Shown here: piece after piece, positions 57,986 to 64,000 of the stretch
Layout: each line of letters begins with the position of its first letter
How positions within the stretch are numbered: position 1 is the stretch's first letter
Assembly (NCBI GenBank): GCA_963680875.1
Contig: OY804575.1
Coordinates: 35,065,103-35,129,102, forward strand
DNA: 64,000 nucleotides
From: Bathymodiolus brooksi
Taxonomy: Eukaryota; Mollusca; Bivalvia; Mytilida; Modiolidae
Direction of reading: 5' to 3'
Made by a program: the position numbers and the translations under genes
Notes under the pieces: generated by a model
What the model was told of the DNA's origin: nothing
Databases searched by the model: none
The model's input: the letters and a program-made list of their open reading frames with translations, nothing else

Positions 57986-58164
57986 ATGATGAATGTAGTG
58001 ACAGATTACAAAAGTCTTAAGGAGAACTTTGTTTCTAATCATACAGGAACTAGTGTGTCTGAGATTTCACTTGTTCTCTCCACAACAGTTCTGTCAGTTT
58101 TCTTAAGAAATGCTTTGTTATTGGTTCTTTGTCATGGTATACATGATGCAGGTCACTGGAAATG
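57986..58164 (+). CDS. PIGW: PIGW, GPI-anchor inositol acyltransferase, exon with start codon
   Basis: PIGW acylates the inositol of GlcN-PI in the ER membrane, an early step of GPI-anchor synthesis. This exon encodes 59 residues starting at MMNVV; the part SLKENFVSNHTGTSVSEI matches the conserved N-terminus of the family. A first hydrophobic segment (LSTTVLSVFLRNALLLVL) follows. An acceptor TTTTTCAG ends at 57970, so a 5' non-coding exon probably lies upstream; the ATG at 57986 is the first in the exon. The donor is TG|GTATGA at 58165. The frame continues correctly into 59492. Confidence 0.8.
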
Positions 58165-58766
58165 GTATGATATTTATTGATATTAATCTTTAAAAAAACC
58201 AAACATATCTATGTTGTTCTTTATGGCACGACGACAAAACAAGATTTAGTTTCAATAGCATTTTGTCACCTCACCAGAACGGCAATTAAGAGAGACAGAA
58301 TGAGAATTAAGAATTTCATTTTCTCATAATTTCGCCCATAAGTTTAGATTTATCATTATGCCGATAGAATGACAAAACGAGATGGCACAAAACAGCCACC
58401 ATAATTTAGTGACATAGTTGTTTTATATTACATGTATGGTATGTATTGTTGATCGTACATTTCAAGCTTTGAATGATCGTTGTTTAACATCAAGGTAGCA
58501 GTATTTCAGTATAGTAAGAGCAAGTTGTGAATTTAATTTCCCCTTTTAGAGGCATTTTATTCAGCAACAGAGAAACTACTAAGCTACATGTAGGTCTTAT
58601 ATCCTTACCTCAGTGTTGCCTGGAGGGTGCCAAAAACTGTGTATAATAGGTACTTGCTGTTTCTCTACTAAAGCTTTTTTTTAGTATTTAGTAAGCAACA
58701 AGAAGTTATCATTTTATGAGTCAAAATGGAGTGATATATATAATACAGGCTGTTACTATAATTACC

Positions 58767-58947
58767 TACAGTGAAACCTGTCTAAGTCGAACCCTGGATA
58801 AGATGGAATCCTGTATTAACTGAACATTATATAAAGTCTAAATGTAGGAAATATTAGCTAATTTAATCAGTATAAACTGAAAACCTATCTACACAGAACA
58901 CAAAATTTTGTCCTGTGGAGGTTCGGTTTAGACAGGTTTCATTGTGG
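58767..58947. mobile_element. MITE with pogo/Tc1-like termini
   Basis: CAGTGAAACCTGTCTAAGTC at the left and its near-complement ending AGACAGGTTTCATTGT at the right, with TA at the left border. It is about 180 bp without coding capacity. The terminus resembles those of pogo/Tigger-related MITEs. Confidence 0.6.
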
Positions 58948-58984
58948 TACCATACTATAAAAATCAAGTTCACTGTATAATGTA

Positions 58985-59105
58985 TTGGACAAGTAGTCCG
59001 ACATCACAACATGACAAGTAGTCAGACATCACAACATGACAAGTAGTCAGACATCACAACATGACAAGTAGTCGGGACATCACAACATGACAAGTAGTCA
59101 GACAT
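58985..59105 (+). repeat. 25-bp tandem repeat, about 5 copies
   Basis: The unit GACAAGTAGTCAGACATCAC plus AACAT is repeated about five times with little change (one copy has an extra G). Confidence 0.85.
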
Positions 59106-59491
59106 CACAACATTTCACAATGTAATTTGTTATTGCCATTATATACAAACATGTTGTTAAAGAATTGAGAACTTTTTAAAAAACAGATTTCTGGTATGAA
59201 AACTAATGTTTACAATTTCCAGAAAAATATATACATCATGTATAACATGTAATGACAATTCTTTGCTGAAATGTGAGTTAACGATGAATTTAGTGTACCT
59301 CCCATCTACACTTTAAAAAGAGGGAAAATGATCTTGATTATTTATACATGTATATACTGGATATAATTCATTATAAATACACTCTGACCATTGTATGTCA
59401 CAAGTATAAAACAATTTAGATCCCTCTTTATCCAAAATGAGAATGACTATGTTTTTGATAAATATACATTAATTACAAGTACATATTTCAG

Positions 59492-59911
59492 GAGGATCTT
59501 TATACTTGATTTCCCATGCATAATACTTCCAACACTACTCTCAGCAACAACAAACTCAGAAAGTCTGGCTTATTTGCACTTCTCCATTATTACCATATCA
59601 TCAGGAGCCATCATTTGGAACCTGACTAGTCGTCATGTATTCAGATGGAATGAGATATATACTAGAATAAAAGAATTCCCAAATATTAAAGTTGAGAATA
59701 GATTTGAATTTCTATCCAGCTTTAAAGCATATACTTTAATAGGTACAGTAATATCTATATTAGCTGTAGATTTTACAGTATATCCCAGAAGATTTTGTAA
59801 GACAGAAACCTATGGTACAGGATTGATGGATGCAGGAGTTGGTCTATTTATAGTTTCTAATGCAGTTGTCTCCCCTGAAGCAAGAAGCAAAATTTTGCAA
59901 GGTCAGAACAG
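59492..59911 (+). CDS. PIGW: PIGW, second coding exon
   Basis: It continues the PIGW frame through a split tryptophan codon into RIFILDFPCIILPTLLSATT and ends with YGTGLMDAGVGLFIVSNAVV. The stretch VDFTVYPRRFCKTETYGTG is a strongly conserved family signature. Three or four hydrophobic segments (near LHFSIITISSGAIIW, AYTLIGTVISILAVDF, AGVGLFIVSNAVV) fit the multi-spanning ER protein. The acceptor is ATATTTCAG ending at 59491 and the donor AACAG|GTAATG. The frame passes to 60657 through a serine codon. Confidence 0.85.
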
Positions 59912-60264
59912 GTAATGATTATATCAAAGATTATTATAGATTGTTTTTAAACCTGTAAATTATATTAACTTTTTTCAATTGTCATGTGCAACTTCTGACA
60001 TAATCTTTAACTTCAATTTGGTACTGGTTGAAGAAAGATATACATGTATATATATGTAACCTGTTTAAGTATTTAACCAATGTAAAATACACAATTCTAA
60101 TACAAAACCATTTTGATACACTGATTATGAATGGTCAACATTGGAAAATTGCATGACATCAATTCCATAATAATATTGTTTGTAGTCATCAGTTCGTGAT
60201 TTGATTTTTGGAAATAATTTATTTATGTCTCTACAGATATTTTGACAGTTAACTCCATTTGTAA

Positions 60265-60370
60265 TATGATTGATTGATTATTGTTTAACGTCCAGCGAGC
60301 AGTATTTCAGCTATATTATTACTTAACGTCCAGCGAGCAGTATTTCAGCTATATTCAGGACGAGAACAAG
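60265..60370 (+). repeat. Duplicated dispersed repeat (GTCCAGCGAGCAG motif)
   Basis: CGTCCAGCGAGCAGTATTTC occurs twice about 45 bp apart. A related sequence lies near 17195 inside the Mutator-like element. It is a dispersed repeat relic in the PIGW intron. Confidence 0.6.
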
Positions 60371-60656
60371 TTTAACAATATACATTTGTATAGAGAAACT
60401 ATATATTAATGAGAGAAGGAAGGACCAACTGGGGTAACAACTTTTGACTACCCCTGGAAAAGTATGGAAATTTAGATAGGGAGGAAAAATTATTATGTAT
60501 TATAATATTGGTTGAGAGTTCTTTGTTTTATAAGAATATGTCTCAGATTATCAGTTATATTATCTTAATGATGTACTTTTTCATAATATTGGCTTTGGTT
60601 GTAGACATTGTTGATAGTCAATTGTCAAAGAGTTACAATCTGTTTTTTTATTTAAG

Positions 60657-60816
60657 TTTAAGATATTATGAAATATTTAAGTCTACACTATCCAGCATTC
60701 CATTGTTGATTCTTGGTGTGATTCGTGTGATGGCAACAAAGGGAGTTAACTACCAAGAACACGTGACTGAATATGGTACTCACTGGAACTTTTTCTTCAC
60801 ACTTGCTGCTGTAAAG
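60657..60816 (+). CDS. PIGW: PIGW, third coding exon
   Basis: It encodes [20 protein letters not shown] and then [20 protein letters not shown], the most conserved block of the family (YQEHxTEYGxHWNFFFT). The acceptor is TTTTTTATTTAAG ending at 60656, chosen over nearby AGs because it both has the best pyrimidine tract and restores the frame; the donor is AAAG|GTATGT at 60817, in phase 0. The three exons give about 253 residues, roughly half of the usual length of about 500. No later exon was found up to 64000. Confidence 0.85.
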
Positions 60817-61805
60817 GTATGTTTTACTGTGTAAAGAGACAATAGGTAATAATTATTAATTAGTTACTTACAAATTAGTAAGAAAGGATATAGATGCAAA
60901 TGAAAGTGAGAGACTATCCATTTTTTTACACTTGCACACAAATTAAAGCACTGTTATTGCTTGTAGTACATTGTACCTATGTATATGCCTGGAAGCCAAT
61001 CAAACCAAGAAGGTAGTTATAATGAAATTTATGAGAAAAGAAAGAAGATTTGTACCAGTTTGGAGTTTAAAAACAAATGTTTTTCTAATGTGCTTGATTA
61101 TTTCTGTTGATTGGCATATTAAGATATTCACAACAATTTCTGAAATTAATGACCAAAAAACAAAAGATGAATTTACTCAGATTTATGTTTCACAATCACT
61201 CTTTGTGTGTGAGGTTCTTATTGATTGATTGAATGAAGGTTTTCAATTTAACACTATTTTCGTCAACTTTTTAGCTTTATCAAGGTGACAAGAATTTAGT
61301 GGTGGATAAATCCTGAGTTCCCAAAGAGAGAGAGAGAGAGAGAGAGCGATCAAACATTAGTTATTAATACCTGAAAAACATTTCACCAACCTAATGTAAA
61401 TTAAATCTCTCACTGTGAACATCGTGTGAACTTATATCTCTTTGGTGAAAATTGGTTATTATAAATGACTGTTCATTAAATGATTGTTCATTTTAATCTC
61501 TAGACTTAATGAGGTCCTTAAAAAGTGATCATCTTGAATTGACATTCACAAAAAAATGATTTTTTTAGCTGTATTTTAGTATTTTAAAATGCCTATATAA
61601 TTTGACACAAACAATTGTCTGCCAGCAAAGACAAAGGGTAATAGTTTGGTGGAAAGGTAGAACAAATTATTATACAGGTATATATACCTCTTCCTAGTTG
61701 CAAATTAAGAGTAATGATGATAAAATTTATTTTATGAAAATGTGACACAAGCAGAAAACTATTCTAGAATAAGACAAAATGGTCCAATTTACTGAATGAA
61801 AACTA
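60817..61805 (+). other. PIGW intron, left part
   Basis: No exon seen; the open frame at 60971-61228 has no PIGW similarity. Contains an (AG)n run at 61326-61347. Confidence 0.55.
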
Positions 61806-62394
61806 CAGTGGAACTTGTGCAATTTGACACCTGAGTTTTCCGACATCCTGTGACATCTGACAAAAAATATATGGTCCCAAAGTATTTCTGTATTCCGACA
61901 TCCTGTGACATCCGACAAAAAATATATGGTCCCAAAGTATTTCTGTATTCCGACATCCTGTACAATCTGACACATTTCCTTGGTCCCTTGGTGTGTCAGA
62001 TTAGACAGGTTCTGACATCCTGTACAATCTGACACATTTCCTTGGTTCCTTAGTGTGTCAGATTATAGAGGTTCTGACATTCTGTACAATCTGAAACATT
62101 TCCTTGGTCCCTTGATGTGTCAGATTAGACAGGTTCTGACATCCTGTACAACCTGACACATTTCCTTGGTCCCTTGGTGTGTCAGATTAGACAGGTTCTG
62201 ACATCCTGTACAATCTGACACATTTCCTTGGTCCCTTGGTGTGTCAGATTAGACAGGTTCTGACATCCTGTACAATCTGACACATTTCCTTGGTCCCTTG
62301 GTGTGTCAGATTAGACAGGTTCTGACTTCCTGTACAATCTGACACATTTCCTTGGTCCCTTGGTGTGTCAGATTAGACAGGTTCCACTGTATAT
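61806..62394. mobile_element. Pogo-like MITE with internally amplified end
   Basis: The termini TACAGTGGAACTTGTGCAAT (left) and the complement of GATTAGACAGGTTCCACTGT (right) are inverted repeats with TA at both borders. Inside, a 62-bp unit containing GTTCTGACATCCTGTACAAT and GTGTGTCAGATTAGACAG repeats six to seven times from about 61950 to 62385. Two ~54-bp units with ATATGGTCCCAAAGTATTTC precede it. The repeated unit includes the inner part of the right terminal repeat. Confidence 0.75.
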
Positions 62395-62469
62395 CATAAA
62401 AATTAAACATGATATGAGATCTTTTGAAGACCTTATCTAACTGACTGGAAAATTTTGCAAGCAATTAAC

Positions 62470-64000
62470 ATTATGTTTTCAGATACTGTCTTGTATTGTC
62501 TTGAGTTCTATATGTTTTCTAACACTGTCCAGTATTATGATTTCTGTATAATTTCAGATTCTGTCCAGTATTGTGAGTTCTGTATGTTTTCTGATACTGT
62601 CCAGTATTGTGAGTTCTGTATGTTTTCTGATTCTGTCCAGTATTATGAGTTCTGTATGTTTTCAGATTCTGTCCAGTATTGTGAGTTCTGTATGTTTTCA
62701 GATACTGTCTTGTATTGTCTTGAGTTCTGTATGTTTTCTGATACTGTCCAGTATTGTGAGTTCTGTATGTTTTCTGATACTGTCCAGTATTGTGAGTTCT
62801 GTATGTTTTCTAATACTGTCCAGTATTATGAGTTCTGTATGTTTTCTGATACTGTCCAGTATTGTGAGTTCTGTATGTTTTCTGATACTGTCCAGTATTG
62901 TGAGTTCTGTATGTTTTCTGATACTGTCCAGTATTGTGAGTTCTGTATGTTTTCTGATACTGTCCAGTATTGTGAGTTCTGTATGTTTTCTAATACTGTC
63001 CAGTATTATGAGTTCTGTATGTTTTCTGATACTGTCCAGTATTGTGAGTTCTGTATGTTTTCTGATACTGTCCAGTATTGTGAGTTCTGTATGTTTTCAG
63101 ATTCTGTCCAGTATTGTGAGTTCTGTATGTTTTCTGATACTGTTCAGTATTATGAGTTCTGTATGTTTTCTAATACTGTCCAGTATTGTGAGTTCTGTAT
63201 GTTTTCTGATACTGTCCAGTATTGTGAGTTCTGTATGTTTTCTAATACTGTCCAGTATTGTGAGTTCTGTATGTTTTCTGATACTGTTCAGTATTGTGAG
63301 TTCTGTATGTTGTCAGATACTGTCTTGTATTGTCTTGAGTTCTGTATGTTTTCTGATACTGTTCAGTATTGTGAGTTCTGTATGTTTTCTGATACTGTTC
63401 AGTATTGTGAGTTCTGTATGTTTTCTGATACTGTCCAGTATTATGATTTCTGTATAATTTCAGATTCTGTCCAGTATTGTGAGTTCTGTATGTTTTCTAA
63501 TACTGTCCAGTATTGTGAGTTCTGTATGTTTTCTGATACTGTCCAGTATTATGAGTTCTGTATGTTTTCTAATACTGTCCAGTATTGTGAGTTCTGTATG
63601 TTTTCTGATACTGTCCAGTATTGTGAGTTCTGTATGTTTTCTGATACTGTCCAGTATTATGATTTCTGTATGTTTTCTGATACTGTTCAGTATTATGAGT
63701 TCTGTATGTTTTCTAATACTGTCCAGTATTGTGAGTTCTGTATGTTTTCTGATACTGTCCAGTATTATGAGTTCTGTATGTTTTCTGATACTGTCTAGTA
63801 TTGTGAGTTCTGTATGTTTTCTGATACTGTCCAGTATTGTGAGTTCTGTATGTTTTCTGATACTGTCCAGTATTATGAGTTCTGTATGTTTTCTGATACT
63901 GTCCAGTATTATGAGTTCTGTATGTTTTCTAATACTGTCCAGTATTGTGAGTTCTGTATGTTTTCTGATACTGTCCAGTATTGTGAGTTCTGTATGTTTT
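62470..64000 (+). repeat. 36-bp minisatellite, continues past the window
   Basis: More than 40 copies of a 36-bp unit (core TTTTCTGATACTGTCCAGTA, then TTGTGAGTTCTGTATG). Variants with CTTGTATTGTCTTGAG recur near 62485, 62705 and 63320. Because 36 is divisible by three, one frame is open for 447 codons (CMFSDTVQYCEF type), but another is open as well, so neither is taken as a gene. It probably lies in a PIGW intron. Confidence 0.95.

Larger units (their letters stand above)
58165..59491 (+). other. PIGW intron with MITE and 25-bp repeat
   Basis: No additional exon seen. It contains a pogo-like MITE (58767-58947) and a short tandem repeat (58985-59105), both listed separately. Confidence 0.6.

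Noticed and set aside
60971..61228. A fourth PIGW exon
   Set aside because: The translation has no similarity to the region expected after the YQEHVTEYG block and no acceptor gives a matching phase.
62455..63798. 447- and 294-codon open frames on the plus strand as cysteine-rich proteins
   Set aside because: Two different frames of the same 36-bp array are both open, which is expected of a repeat and not of a gene.

Overview
The window looks like nuclear DNA of a bivalve mollusc, probably mussel-like. It is AT-rich and has GT-AG introns, two conserved animal genes in pieces, and an exceptional density of nested transposons and minisatellites. The taxonomic call rests on repeat style (LINE 3' ends, tRNA-derived SINEs and DNA-transposon families that I associate with molluscs) and has not been tested by a search. 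No bacterial operon, rRNA gene or CRISPR array was seen.

Two host genes are visible, both incomplete. On the minus strand, exons at 21416-21978 and 2811-3019 encode the N-terminal half of an XK-related (XKR, scramblase-type) membrane protein; the intron between them is 18.4 kb. On the plus strand, exons at 57986-58164, 59492-59911 and 60657-60816 encode the first half of PIGW, the GPI-anchor inositol acyltransferase; its remaining exons must lie right of the window. All three junctions seen keep the reading frame.

Layout. 661-4245: two minisatellites (32 bp and 30 bp units) flank XKR exon 2. 5483-18907: a 13.4-kb interval bounded by matching inverted repeats and an 11-bp direct repeat (Mutator-like). 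It holds two copies of a smaller element with telomere-like repeats, a YY1-motif tandem array, a decayed LINE, and a hAT element that itself carries a ~950-bp-arm inverted repeat and a second Mutator-like element with a 9-bp target duplication. 20303-21310: a TA-flanked element beside XKR exon 1. 22126-25200: small elements, tRNA-Leu-like SINE copies in inverted orientation, a hammerhead-like motif and a truncated LINE. 25570-36792: a decayed Polinton/Maverick (packaging ATPase, unknown protein, chromodomain integrase, membrane protein, penton-like capsid protein, small basic protein, major capsid protein) broken by frameshifts and by at least two insertion events. One event includes a Mutator-like element and a foldback element that was itself split by a Penelope-like retroelement. 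37494-49379: a DIRS-like tyrosine-recombinase retrotransposon on the minus strand (gag, RT, RNase H, recombinase start, SGNH hydrolase fragment). Its recombinase N-terminus has expanded into about 128 copies of a 63-bp coding unit, 8.06 kb of almost perfect repeat. 49916-57535: a hAT-like element with a 1.1-kb palindrome, LINE 3' ends, a SINE and a second hAT copy. 57986-64000: the PIGW exons, with pogo-like MITEs and a 36-bp minisatellite that runs off the end of the window.

The genes do not form a pathway together. The recurring process is that mobile elements nest inside each other and internal pieces of them, including coding pieces, become seeds of tandem arrays. Four cases are visible: the 63-bp array in the DIRS recombinase, a 41-bp array in a LINE ORF, a 37-bp array of the B box of a SINE, and a 62-bp array from the end of a MITE. 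All family assignments are by motif recognition without database searches.
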